Of a stretch of 64,000 bases of DNA, positions 45,645-57,643 are shown one piece after another. The position numbers and the translations under genes are program-made. Numbering within the stretch: the stretch's first letter is position 1; each line of letters starts with the position of its first letter. The notes below the pieces were generated by a model that saw only the letters and a program-made list of their open reading frames with translations, did not search any database and had not been told where the DNA came from. Source of the DNA: Filosporella fistucella. Taxonomy: Eukaryota; Ascomycota; Leotiomycetes; Helotiales. The stretch covers positions 756,501-820,500 of the forward strand of contig JAQJZZ010000019.1 of the NCBI GenBank assembly GCA_030077755.1, read 5' to 3'.

Positions 45645-46957
45645 GTGGGAAGAACGAACTTTGATGAATTACGAAAATATACACGATGGAGAACGCAGAT
45701 GCGTGAGTGACACGCGGGAGAATGGCCGTTACATCTGCTGAGGTACACGAAGGCGCAGAAAAGCATTGCTAGCATGGCAGGATTTGAGATAGATGAAAGA
45801 AATACGAGATTGAAATTGCTGCGATAGTTTTTGTCTTGTTTCAAATCGGGTTTCAATATATATACCATATACACATCAAATACCAACATCATTTACACTC
45901 TCCACTTGGACAGTCGTTAGCTATGTTCTGTTACATTCGCGCTTCTACCGCTTTCTGATGTAGCAATCAAGCGAACGTTGTGCATTCCGCCTTACACAAT
46001 CCAGGATGTATGTAGGTGTGGACCCTAGATGCAGGTTCAGAGGTACCGTGTTACCTCTGTAAGAATAGAAGAAACGACAAGCTCATGGGAACCATACTGA
46101 AGAAAAGCGATGTCTTCCATACCTGGTCTAAGCAGGCATCGGAGCGATGTGTCAACTCCGGCTCACACATCCGATTCCACTCCAGACTCCCCTCACCAAT
46201 CTGAGATGCCTTGTTCGGACCGATGTCCGCCTCTCGCAACGTTTTGTGTCCTTTGCAGAAGCCAATTTTCGGGAGAAGCCGAACTCTGGGCTTGAGGTGC
46301 TGGATCCTATATCGGGCGTATTCATATTGTTTTGAGGTTTTGGGTTTAGGAAGTGTTGTAGATTGAAAGTAGGCCGTTCTTGATGTGCTCTCTGTGGAAG
46401 TAACAGATACTAGTGCCCTATAGTGATATTATAAGGAGTGGAATGGGCAAATGGGTGAGTAGAAGGTATGGTTGTCGTGGAAAGGTTTTGGTAGACGGGG
46501 TCGGAGTCCTACTCCGATGGCGTGGAGAGTTTGGAGGTAATTTGTCCCTTGCATGTATGTGTACTTTACCAATTTGCTACTCGGCGGAGAAAGAGAGTGA
46601 TGACGATATTCTGTTCCATCTTTGCATATATACTTATATGGAATTGGTGGGTATAGATATCATGTGAAATTGACCTGGAATTTGTAGCAGCTGAATATGG
46701 TTAAATACATGATTCCATAGATAGGTAGAATAACAGTGTATATTTGTTAGCGCTGTAAATCAAACACCGTATCTATATTTATTCGTGTATCTGTATGCGA
46801 TGCAGTGCCATGCTATGCGATTCTATGGTATCTCTCCTCGTTTCCTTCCTCGGCCACTTCTCTGTTATGCCCTCAGCCAAGCACACTCTATTCTCCCTCT
46901 CCTATTGCCGACTTCGTCGACTCCACAATTTAACCATCCCTCACCAACTACAACAGT
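45645..46957. other. Convergent 3' intergenic region
   Basis: Between the 230-aa gene and the calcium uniporter gene. Small frames at 46016-46335 and 46413-46667 have no recognisable content. AT-rich near 46690-46790. Confidence 0.5.
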
Positions 46958-48882
46958 TCAATCATCTTTCTTCTTCTTATCCTTCTTCTCACTTCCAGTC
47001 TTCTTCTCCTTCCCTTCATCCTCATCTTCTTCCTCTCCCTCATCTCTCTTCCCTTTCCTGCGTTCTTCTTTCAAGGCATCGTGGACGGCTTCACTGCCTT
47101 CGTCTTGGCGCTCGTCCCATTCAACGTCTATGAGGAGTTAGGTGTTAGAATAGGCAATGTGATGGAGAGGGTTTACAACATAGGATACAATTTGACAAAG
47201 AGGGAAATTTTTGAAGTGGGAAAAAGCGAAGGAAAAGGGAGAGCGAGTCAACATACCATATTCCTCGGCAATACCCTTAATCTCCTTTCTCAATGCATTC
47301 GCTTCCTCGATCAAACTTTCCCATCTCTGTACATCGAAGCCACGCGCTTGATATAGTGTATTTTGGCGCCGGGACACGGTTAGGTTTAAGGCTGCGCGGT
47401 AGGAGACTTCGCGGTTATGGTAGAGGAACCAGAGGTATCCAAGCATGATTGTAGAAAGACCGGCTAGGTACTGTGGACTATTAGTGATTGTTTTGGTTTA
47501 TGTGTGAGGGGGGAATAAGGGGAGGGACAAACGGTGATAGGTTCCATGGTGTCCCATCCGTAATCAGTTTGGAACGTGAAATGGTATATAGCACCCCACC
47601 AAGTAAGTAGCAGAGCGAACCCGCCCATTGCGAGGCGTTGAGCACTTCGGTGTGCTAACTCATCACTGGATACTCAGTATCAGCATACTTCTCTACCTCT
47701 CACAAAGCACCACTCTCAGAAGTCTGAAAGTGAAAGAAATGGAGAAAACAAACCATTCCTTCTTCACACTCGCCAAATCCTTCAATTTCCTACTTGATTT
47801 CCTCAACCTCACTCGCAGATAATGCGTACGATCATTGAAACTCGGGACACCAACTCTGATTTCCTTCGACGCACCCTCGATCTCTACAGCGAACTCTTTC
47901 CCTCTCGCTGCGTCCCGAATGAAATCTCCTATCTCGGTGCTAGAGGACCAGCGGACGAAGTTCTCGTCGCCGGTAGATGAGCCCTCGCGTCCTGAGCCGG
48001 AATACGATTCTACTCCTCCCTCGCCTGGACCACCTCTCAAGCCGTGAGAGGGGGAGGATTTGGTCGTATTGGGAATTTTATCTTTCTCTTCTTCTTTGGA
48101 AGATGCAGAAGAGGAAGATTTGGAAGCACCATTCTCAATCTTGCCTACTTTCACTCTCTCCCCATCAATCATCTGTTCCTCACTTCCCTCTTCTTTATCT
48201 AGCCCCTCTTCCTCATTTTCTTCTCTGATCTCCTCTCTCGCGCTATCTTCTGCTCGGAAGAATACTTGTGGTGCCTTCTCTTTCCCGTCTTTGGATGTGA
48301 TGAGAGGGAGTTCTGATTGGATTAGGCGCTCGAGGTAGGAGAGTGGTTGATGGGGGTGTACAAGGAGAGCGAGGGGTTCGATGTCTTTTCTATCGGTGTT
48401 TTTGTCGAGCGTTGTAAGGGGGAGGATGAGCTTTAGGAGACGGGAAGGAGTGGTGAGGAGTTTGCCTGTTTGAAAAGTGTTAGTTATCTCGTTTTCATTT
48501 TATCTGGACGTAATTAAACCAGATCAGAAGACTTAGATATCATACCCTTTGTCATAGCACCCGCTCTCCTAGGTCTTTTCACAGGCGGTACATCACTTCC
48601 CTCTCTATGCCATGGTGTCCTAGCCTGTAACTCTCTCGCCTTCCCAATCGCATTATCAAGCTGATTATTGAATGCATCTTCGTGCTCATCTAAGCGCTTC
48701 TGATTCAATGCTTTAGCTGTTTTCTCATGTTCATCTTTCCTTGAAACCGAAGCAGCAGAGAATGGGCGAGTGTTTTTGGCTAAACAAATAGGAGTGTTAG
48801 AAGGCGCAACGAATTGGGATTTGGTGAAGGCTGAGAAATATGAACGCGCTTGTGGCGCCAGCAATCGAATTGCGGGTCGCAT
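46958..48882 (-). CDS. mcu: Mitochondrial calcium uniporter pore subunit
   Basis: Exons 48882..48546, 48465..47754, 47665..47533, 47470..47257 and 47127..46958; all phases fit and give 521 residues. The N terminus [20 protein letters not shown] is an Arg/Ser-rich, acid-free mitochondrial presequence. The pore is diagnostic: helix 1 [18 protein letters not shown], the selectivity motif WDTMEP at residues 387-392 (the canonical W-D-x-x-E-P), then helix 2 [20 protein letters not shown]. Coiled-coil [20 protein letters not shown] precedes and follows. A long acidic and Ser-rich insertion (residues ~190-290) precedes the conserved matrix segment, and the C terminus is a charged Glu/Lys tail. The channel carries Ca2+ across the inner membrane into the matrix. 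An exon boundary falls two codons after the selectivity motif. It sits downstream of KGD1 on the same strand. Confidence 0.93.
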
Positions 48883-49327
48883 GGTAAAGAGATGGAATCA
48901 GGTAGAGAGAATCGAGATGCGGAAACCTCGAGTGGAAAATATTCAGATCATTCCGAATAATTCTGCCTCGATAGCTCTTTGTTAATGCACAGTGAAGCTC
49001 GAAGCTTGAAGCTCTCCGAGTGACTGACTACCAATATACTTGGCCCTGGCATAAACACCCTACGTCATAGGCTCCTCGGCTCAGCCTCGTTTTGATTCTC
49101 GAGACACACGAAACGACACCAGATCACCTGATTTATCACTGGAGAAGAGTTATTCATAATCGAAACTTGATTCTTGTTATGCTACCCTCAAGCCATGTAA
49201 GGAAACCAAGTAATGCAATGCGGCCATTCATTTCTGTACAATCATACAACTGCAGCAGCGCATTTGCTCAGTAACGCAATGCCCGCTTAAATCATCGCAA
49301 ACCCCCATCCCGTTATCATTACAACCT
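48883..49327. other. Spacer between KGD1 and MCU genes
   Basis: 445 bp on the shared strand: 3' flank of KGD1 and promoter of the uniporter gene. Nothing specific recognised. Confidence 0.5.
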
Positions 49328-52300
49328 TTATTCACCCTTGAGCTTATCTTGAGTAACGCTGAAAGCAGTCTCCAACAACTTAGCCTCCTCCTTGGTATGA
49401 CTAGCCTTCAATCCGGTTGCTACACTAGCACTTGGATTGCGTCCAGCATACATGACGTGCTTGCGGTCATGGTATTGAGTGTTGTTGAGTAAGGTTTCAA
49501 TTCTAGGTTGCGTGAAAGACCAAGCACCAGCATTGAGAGGCTCTTCTTGACACCAAACAATGGTTTTGGCGTTAGGATAGCTATCAAGATTCTCCTTGAG
49601 TTGTTGCCATGGGAAAGGATTCAACTGCTCGATACGAGTGATAGCAGTGTTCTTGAGACCATTGTCGGCACGGTACTTGTGGAGAGCAGCATAGACTTGA
49701 CCTGTGCAGAGAACAACACGATCGATCTCAGCATGGTCATTGATGGAGTTTCCATGCTCTGGGTCGGGAAGGATCCATTGGAATTGAGATTCGCCTGTGA
49801 ATTCTTCAATTGAGGATCGGGCAATTGGATGACGGAGGAGGGATTTGGAGAAGAAGATAATGAGAGCTAGTGCAATTAGTAATAATTTTTCCAAGTACAG
49901 CAACAGACTTACGTTTGCGGAATTGTCTGTTCATTTGACGTCTCAAGATGTGGAACAAATTGGCGGGAGTGGTCATATAGGCAATCTGCATGTTACAGTC
50001 CTGATGTTGACGGTCAAGGCTCTCTGGGGATGGGAAGATACGAGGGTCCTCGTTACAGAGTTGAAGATATCTCTCCATACGTCCAGAAGAATGCTCAGGT
50101 CCTTGTCCATCATAACCGTGGGGAAGAGACATGACAAGACCAGATCTTTGCATCCATTTCACCTCTCCAGAGGCGACAAATTGATCAATGATACATTGGG
50201 CGTTGTTGGCGAAATCGCCGAATTGGGCCTCCCACATGACGAGAGCATTGGGTGAAGACAAAGAGTAACCATACTCAAATCCAAGAACACCGAACTCAGA
50301 GAGCGATGAGTTGGAGATGACGAATTTACCCTGATCCTTGCTTATATGTTGCAGTGGTGTATAGGTCTTCTCGTTCTCTTGGTCGTGGAAAACAGCATGT
50401 CGTTGAGAGAAAGTACCACGCTCAACATCTTGACCAGAAACACGAACGTGATGGCCCTCGTTGACAAGAGATCCGAAAGCAAGAGCCTCAGCGGTTGACC
50501 AGTCGATGTTCTTTCCTTCAGTGACAGTCTTAACACGGTTGGCCAAGATACGCTTCAGATTGCGGTGAACGTTGAAGTCTTCTGGCGCAGTACCAATAAC
50601 AGCACCAATGTGCTCGAGAGTATGGGTTGGGACACCAGTAGGGTTGTGGGGAAGAACCTCAGTCGCCAACTCTTTTGGGGATTTGAAACCGTTCCACGCA
50701 GACGTAGTCCACTCCTTGGAAGTAGGTTGGTAGTCCTTGCTCTTTGCGAAACTCTCCTCCAACATTCCCCATACCCACTTCTTGTGCTCCTCAATATCAT
50801 CCTTTGTGAAGCTACCTTCCTCCAAGAGTCTGTTGACATAAATGTCGATTTGAGGCTCATGTGACTGGATACGCTTATACATCAGAGGTTGTGTGAACGA
50901 CGGCTGATCAGTCTCGTTGTGGCCGTGTTTGCGGTAGCAAACAAGATCAATAACGACATCCTTTTGAAATTCAGCTCGCCAGTCGGCAGCCAACTGACAA
51001 ACATAGTTCACGGCCTCGACATCATCAGCGTTGACGTGGAAGACAGGTGCGTCAATGGACTTGGCAATATCGGTACAGTATGCAGTGGAACGAGCAAATC
51101 GGGGATCTGTGGTGAAACCAATCTGGTTGTTTACTACCAAATGAATGGTTCCGCCAGTGGAGTAGGCTGGCAGAGAGTGGAATCCCAAACATTCATAAAC
51201 GACACCTTGGGCAGCAAAAGCGGCGTCGCCGTGCAGAAGAACACCCATGGCAGTGGTGTGGGTCTTCTCATCATTGTTGTAGTGTTGGATGGCACGTGTT
51301 TTACCCAAGACAACGGGGTCTTCAGCCTCCAAATGCGAAGGATTGGCAACCAAAGATAGTTGAACACGCTTTCCAGAAGGTGTAGGTCGCTCAAAATTCA
51401 TTCCCAAATGGTATTTGACATCTCCAGATCCTTCATCCTCAGCAGCAGCGGAACCTCCAAACTCGCTGAAAATCGATTCGTTTGGCTTACGGACAACGTT
51501 ACTAAGGACGTTAAGACGACCACGATGTGGCATTCCAATAACAATGTCCTTCACACCATAGTCCACACTGCGATCAATCAATGCCTTCATTCCTGGCACG
51601 AGCGTCTCACATCCTTCCAGACCGAATCGCTTGTCGTTGGGGTACTTTGTTGCCAAGAAGCTTTCGAAACTGGAGCTCCAAATAAGACGGTCGAGGATTC
51701 GACGCTTCTCATCGACAGAGTACTTGAAAGGTGTCTCAATTTCAACACGTTCACGCAACCAATCACATTGTTCTCTATCGGGGATGTGGATATATTCGAT
51801 TCCGTATGAGCCACAGTAGATACGTTCGCATGCGGCGATGATATCTCGCAGGGTCATCTTCTCACGTCCCTCCTTCTTGAAACGTGGTAGGATACCAGGG
51901 CCAAGAGTATATTCGGTGTCAAGATCCTTCTCGGTGAACTGATAATGTTCAAGACGAAGCTCCTTGGGGTTGCTGTATCCAAATTCCTCAGCCTCACGGC
52001 GAATACCCAGAGGATCAATGTTGGCCTTGTGATGTCCACGAGCTTGATAGGCACGGACAAGAAGTTGGACCTTCAAGTGATTTGTGACATCTGAGCCTTG
52101 TCCACCTTTCATTCCTAATCCTGGCATGAAGCCAGTGACACCTCCAGCTCCAGTTGGTGATGGTACAAGATTTGGGGGAGGAGTGAAAGCTTGCGACATT
52201 GGCATGTCGCCGCTCTCCATATTCCTGAAATACACCTGCCATGAGATATGCACACTTGTAGGGTCGTCCTTCCATTGCATATACATCTCATCGATGTAGC

Positions 52301-52523
52301 TTGCGGCACTGCCGGACAGGAAGCTGTCATTTGGATCAGGCGCAGAGGCAGAGGCATATCGTTTTTGCGCAATCACGGCCAATGGGCGTCGGCTTGATGA
52401 CAGGGCTTTTGTAGAGGATTTCGAGGTGATTAGGGATGATCGTGAGGTTGTGCAGAGAGATCGGGTCGAGCAGCCAGCTTTCAGAAGCTGGCCGCCTCTT
52501 TGGCGCAGGGAAGATCGAAGCAT
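49328..52523 (-). CDS. kgd1: 2-oxoglutarate dehydrogenase E1 component, mitochondrial
   Basis: Exons 52523..49913 and 49866..49328 (phase-1 intron with GTAAGT) give 1049 residues, the usual size for the family. I start at 52523 because [20 protein letters not shown] is a good mitochondrial presequence; the frame extends 17 codons upstream without support. E1 landmarks are clear: [20 protein letters not shown] near the N terminus, the TPP-binding half with [15 protein letters not shown] and [20 protein letters not shown], then [20 protein letters not shown]. The transketolase pyrimidine domain carries [20 protein letters not shown], and [20 protein letters not shown] follows. E1 decarboxylates 2-oxoglutarate with thiamine diphosphate in the TCA cycle, feeding Kgd2 and Lpd1. 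All key parts appear intact. Confidence 0.96.
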
Positions 52524-53173
52524 CGTGTGGCTCGATGTGAGAAAGGCGACACAAAACGAAGATGATGATGACAATCAATACAATGCAAACCACCTGGACA
52601 GAGGAGGTTTGAAATGAGAGGAATTGAGGGAAAAGAGAGGCGGAGTAAGTCGTTTGGATGTGTAACAAGAACTTCGAGAGAAGAAAGCCAGATGACGGGT
52701 TTGGGTTTGGCGCTGTTTTGTTTGCCGGGAACTCCCAGGGCAATTGTCAGAGAAAATAAACAGCCAATAGGCGTCAGTCCATCTGCTCAGCCGCGGGAAA
52801 TACACCCTGCACGTGAGGTCGGAGCTGGAAAATCTATTACTTCCGTGCCGTGAAGTTCCGGAGCATTATGTCAGCCATATTTCATTCATAGTCAGAAATC
52901 GAGCCTAGGGGCTTATATGAAGCCAAGCAGCTGGACATCAATATCAGAAAAGGAATCACGACGACGAAAACGATCATAGTCAGGCACTAGGATCAACAAG
53001 CCTGTGGGAATTAAAAGGTTCACAAAGAGATCTTTGAGTAATATCAAGTTCGCCTTATTCTGAGAGAATATCAAATAGGCTTCCAAAGTTTTCCATTTTG
53101 ATATCATTCTCAACCAGTCCTACAGGACACTCCCGCCCAGATGCTACATCAAAGAAACGATCAACCTTGAAAA
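52524..53173. promoter_or_regulatory. Divergent promoter of KGD1 and TFB1
   Basis: 650 bp separate the two start codons. No clear TATA box or motif is recognised; typical of housekeeping fungal promoters. Confidence 0.5.
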
Positions 53174-55115
53174 ATGGCGCTTATTCAAGGGGCCGCTGCT
53201 TACAAGAAGAAAGATGGTACCCTCACCATTGCAAAAGATCAAAATTCCATAGAATGGATCCCAGATGCTGGTGGCGCAAATGTCAAAATTCCAGTTGCAG
53301 ATATCAGCAGTACGAGAGGTCTTCAAGTTCCCTTTCTGAGACTGACCTATTCTAGATCTGCAACAGACTCCCGAGTCAGCTGCGAAGGTGATGCTGAAGA
53401 TATTCGCAAAGTCACCTGATGCTGCTGAGCCTGTTACCCACCTCTTTCACTTCAACTCACCATCGAATCCTCGAGGAGAAGCGAATGCAATCAAAGAGAT
53501 CCTGACAAATCTCATCAGTGCAGCCAAAATCGCTGATAACAATGTACCTAAACCTAATGGCTCAGCCCAGACTCCAGCGGCAATGGCAATTGCGAGCGCT
53601 GTTACCTCCAAGCCTGCATCCGGTGCAGCAGCGTGGTACGACGACACCCGATTAAAGACTGATATCGAACTTCAGCAATCGCTGATGAAAAAAGACCCTG
53701 CCCTTCATCGCACATATATGGAATCTCGAAGGACTAAACCCGAGTCCATCTCTGATTCACAGTTTAACTCTCAGTTCTGGTCGACCAGGACCCAAATACT
53801 AAGAGCGCATGCTGTTGAACTCAATCAGAAGCGGGCTGCGTACAACGTCTTATCTGCGGTGCAGGTTAAGACGGTGGATGGAGAGCCGAAGTTGAATTTG
53901 AGTTCTGACCAAATTCAGCTCATATTCAGCCAACATCCTCTTGTTCGAAGGGTATATGATGAGAATGTGCCGAAACTAAAAGAAGCGGACTTCTGGTCCC
54001 GATTCTTCCTAAGTCGACTTTTCAAAAAATTGAAGGGTGAGCGCGTCCTGGAAACAGACAGCACAGACCCTACCTTTGACAGGTACCTGGACGCAAAGAA
54101 TGATGACAGTCTCAGTAGGAGACTGCTTGCAGCACATATACCACATACTATAGATCTCGAAGGAAATGAAGAAAATCAAGGTGGAGTCAGAAGTGGGAAT
54201 AGAAAAGATGTGAACATGCGACCAACGAACGCTCCCATTATCCGGGTTCTCAACAGTCTGAGTGAAAAACTCATGGAGAATGTGGCTCCATCAGATATCG
54301 ATCCAGCAGATCCGATTGGCATGGACGAGGAGACATTCAATTCATTGGCCCTACGGGATTTAATGGGTGACCCAGAAGAAAATCGCATCATGCTCAATAT
54401 CAAGGAGCAGAGCAGATTTTTCTCCAGTGACAAATCGAGCATATCAGCCGAAGCTGCCATGTACGCAAAACAGGTACCATCAGAGGTCTTATTTGGATTG
54501 CAAACAGACATCGAACCTGCAATGATGGACATGGATGGCACTGGGGGTCTGGATTTAGGTAAAGCCATTGGGGTGAACGAGGACAGCGATAGTGAAGATG
54601 AAGAGGAGCATCAGCCTCATGTGGGTAGCAAAGCTAGCTTTGCAGATGCCCAGAAACAAATTCTCGAAGGTGTTGTAGCGCGACGTGCGGAACTTGAGGG
54701 AACAAGCACGGAGTCATTATCGGGACTGTCCCAAAAAGTTTTCGACCGGTTAACTTTAACTCACGCCACTACCACCGAGTTCTTACATCACTTCTGGCTC
54801 ATTTTTCTCTCAGGCGATTCAGATCGAGCAAATGAATTGGCCAGGATGGTAGAAACTCTTGACCGAGCAATGGATAGAATCAACTCAGTAGCTGGTGATG
54901 CAGAGAAAGAGAGAGAAGAAATTATCCGCAAACACAAACAGCATATTACCGATGTGTATCATCAAACCAAGAAGAAGATTCAATGGAACCCAAAGTCAGT
55001 TGGTGGAGGTGCGAAAGTCGTGAGGGAGATGATGGAGCCGACCATCAAGGCCCTCCAGAAAGCTTCTAAGGAGTATAGAAAGGCGTTGGTGGCAGAAGGC
55101 GTAGAAGGTGTATGA
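53174..55115 (+). CDS. tfb1: TFIIH core subunit Tfb1 (p62 homologue)
   Basis: Exons 53174..53309 and 53356..55115 (phase-1 intron, 46 bp) give 631 residues. The N-terminal PH-like domain reads AAYKKKDGTLTIAKDQNSIE and continues through LQQTPESAAKVMLKIFAKSP. Two BSD domains follow at about residues 150-300, with signatures such as KDPALHRTYMESRRTKPESI, SDSQFNSQFWSTR and EADFWSRFFLSRLFKKLKGE. The C-terminal part contains the conserved TTEFLHHFWLIFLSGDSDRA. Tfb1 is a structural subunit of the TFIIH core, binding acidic activators and Rad4/TFIIE during transcription initiation and nucleotide-excision repair, in the nucleus. It pairs divergently with KGD1, with no functional link implied. Confidence 0.93.
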
Positions 55116-55346
55116 TTTAGGGGGCATGAGATGTATCATAGCGATGGCGTTGGTGGAAGGTGCGAGGTAGAATTTGCCTACAATGGAAGAATGAATTATG
55201 GGTAAGCCCTTCCAGAAATTTCAGAACTCCCAGTCAACAATTATATTCCCGTTGTTATCGATTCTGCTGCTACCATTACATTACTCGAATTCCTAAATCT
55301 TATGGATGTGTTAAAATTATTTTCTTAAGCGCTTTTGGATAGCAGT

Positions 55347-57098
55347 ATGGCTACAACCTCTGTAGCTCCCTCAGAGGAGACTGGCGATACACCAGTCAGA
55401 GCTCCTCTACAACCAAGGGCTTTGTCTCCAAAACCCGGTACAATTAAGCAAATCCGTCGCAAAGATTCCTTCGTTCGTCGAGTCGATTCATCGGAAGAAT
55501 TTCCCAGTCCGCATGAATCTATTTACGAAGCATTCTATTTCTCAGCAACCAATAGCGACTCGAGCAGTAATAGGATCGAATTGGTGGATATACCTCTACG
55601 AAAAAATGTATCGCAGATGAACATACCAAAGGGAGACGAGAATAGCAGAGCTCCATCCACACCACCAAAGTCTACTGCAGTCGATGATGTACAATTTCTC
55701 TATGGACATGGCACAACACTCGAGACAATTACAGAACAAAAGAGCAATACTACAATGCGAACAATCACACGTCCGAAATCTGCTGATGATCTACCATCTG
55801 TACCGTTTCTGCGCCATCGAGATAGTTTTAAACTGGCAAAGAGTCCCCGTAGGAAGGTTTCATTCAGCGTTGATGATGTCGCGTCGATGCAAAAGTCCTA
55901 CCACGAAGCGTGCGCAGCCATAGAGCGCAAAGCAAGTCACCCATTGTTCATTAATGAAGTATATGCAGAACCTAAGGTTCCGATAAAAGCACCTCCTGAT
56001 CGACCGCCAACTCCTCCTGGTATGCCATCGTGGACAGAAGCTCAGAGAATGCCTTCAAGACCCCGTGTCCTCGTCAATCAGTCACCCGCGACGCAAAATC
56101 GACTTCAAAGGCTTTTCAACATTCCAGCATCTGGAACCAGTTCGCGAGATCGAGCTGTTTCTGCTCCAATTCAAGGTCGAGCTGCGCCAAGATTCAGACC
56201 ACCGAAAAGCGTATATGGGCCTATTGATCAGCACCCATTTGTCAGGGCAGTGAATCGAACCACAAACACTTCAGGCTCCGCAACAAATGTCACGACTCAA
56301 AGTATGCTACCAAGGCCAAAGGGCAAGCGGAAGTTACAGAGAGTGAGGTTTACCCCGTCGGCAACCGCTAGAGACTCTGAGTTAAACAATCTCCAAACTG
56401 CTATGGAAACCACCAGGGACTCGGCAATTCACCCCACAGGGCCTATGCAGCCAGTGCCACTTATGTCGGACGAACAATTGGTTCCTCATTGCCCTCACCG
56501 GAAGGGCAGATTGGCTGCTCTTAAAAAACCCAATAAAAACGCCAGTCAAGAGAACATGCCTCAGTCGAACGAGAGGTATTTGAATATTTCGTCGTATTCA
56601 CCCAGCCGTACTGGTTCCACATCAAGCAGGCCAGTATCACCGATAAATTCAATTTCTCATACTGGATCAATAGCATCATCAGTCCGTGGGTTTGTCACCG
56701 CAGCGGTTTCCGGTGCCGTGGACCCTGAGCCTAGACGGACCGCATCAGTATCGTCATCAGCTCATCTGATGGCCGGCGCACTGCGAAGTCCTTCACATGA
56801 GCAAAATTCCCGTCGTAGTTCACGAGCTACGTATAGATCTGCTAAGAAGGAGGATGGGGTTCGTTGTTGGAAATGTAAACTCAAAAAAGGCATGGAAACT
56901 GTGGACAGGTGGTGGCTGAAAAGTGCCAGCTGTCTCTGCTTTGTCTGCTGTGGAATTGATATGGATGATGATTTGAGCGCCTCCCACCCAACCGTGGGAC
57001 ATACATATAGCTTCCATGTTCGTGGTAGTGCCCCTGAAGCAGAAATGTTAGGGCCGAGAAGAGTGATTTTAGAGCGAACACCAGCTGGTGGGTTGTGA
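55347..57098 (+). CDS. Disordered hypothetical protein with Cys-rich C terminus, 583 aa
   Basis: A single open frame of 583 codons from the ATG at 55347, 231 bp after TFB1 on the same strand. Most of it is low complexity, rich in Ser, Pro, Arg and Thr, with short motifs that look like phosphosites (SPRRKVSFSVDDV, RPRVLVNQ). The C-terminal ~80 residues differ: VRCWKCKLKKGMETVDRWWL, then SCLCFVCCGIDMDDD, a cluster of seven cysteines with CxxC pairs, which could bind metal or be palmitoylated. The end (GHTYSFHVRGSAPEAEM) is again unstructured. No signal peptide or membrane helix. I do not recognise the family. Length and codon usage support it as real. Confidence 0.8.
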   Translation: MATTSVAPSEETGDTPVRAPLQPRALSPKPGTIKQIRRKDSFVRRVDSSEEFPSPHESIYEAFYFSATNSDSSSNRIELVDIPLRKNVSQMNIPKGDENSRAPSTPPKSTAVDDVQFLYGHGTTLETITEQKSNTTMRTITRPKSADDLPSVPFLRHRDSFKLAKSPRRKVSFSVDDVASMQKSYHEACAAIERKASHPLFINEVYAEPKVPIKAPPDRPPTPPGMPSWTEAQRMPSRPRVLVNQSPATQNRLQRLFNIPASGTSSRDRAVSAPIQGRAAPRFRPPKSVYGPIDQHPFVRAVNRTTNTSGSATNVTTQSMLPRPKGKRKLQRVRFTPSATARDSELNNLQTAMETTRDSAIHPTGPMQPVPLMSDEQLVPHCPHRKGRLAALKKPNKNASQENMPQSNERYLNISSYSPSRTGSTSSRPVSPINSISHTGSIASSVRGFVTAAVSGAVDPEPRRTASVSSSAHLMAGALRSPSHEQNSRRSSRATYRSAKKEDGVRCWKCKLKKGMETVDRWWLKSASCLCFVCCGIDMDDDLSASHPTVGHTYSFHVRGSAPEAEMLGPRRVILERTPAGGL

Positions 57099-57643
57099 GT
57101 CTGAAGCAGGAGTGAGTGTGGTAGGAAGAGTAAGAGAACACCAACAGCGATCGATTATTTGCACATAGACCGGTTTCCATCGTATAGAGTCAGTATTGGA
57201 TTACCTGGAACTTGTTTCTGTAGGAGTAAAGAATAAACATGTTTTCATTAACGGTACCGTCTTACTACTCTCGCACTCCAATTCCACGTCGATGAGTAGA
57301 ATCAGAGCCAAGGTCCAAACACACAATCAATTCCTTAACGAATTCATCAACTCGTAATATATATAACACCAAACATGCAACAGACCTATATCATAAAAAC
57401 ATAACTCAACTCCTATACAAACCAACTTCTCCACCATAGTGCGTCCTACCTAGGTATCCTGGCGCCAAAATGCGATGGTATTATCCCCTTCCTTCCTTCC
57501 TCCCCTTTCTTTCCGCGAAATCAAACAGGAGAACAAGTTTCTCTACTAAAAAAAAAAATAAAAAAAAAGAGATCGCCAATTCTGGTTAATTCTGTTTTAC
57601 TCCTCCTATAACATTTCAAGCCTTGGAGCAAGTAAGAAGGTTC
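57099..57643. other. Convergent 3' intergenic region
   Basis: 3' flanks of the 583-aa gene and of the Zn2Cys6 gene. Contains an A-rich tract around 57546-57570; no gene. Confidence 0.6.

Noticed and set aside
50342..52299. Many long plus-strand frames opposite KGD1
   Set aside because: They are shadows of the strongly biased coding sequence of 2-oxoglutarate dehydrogenase.
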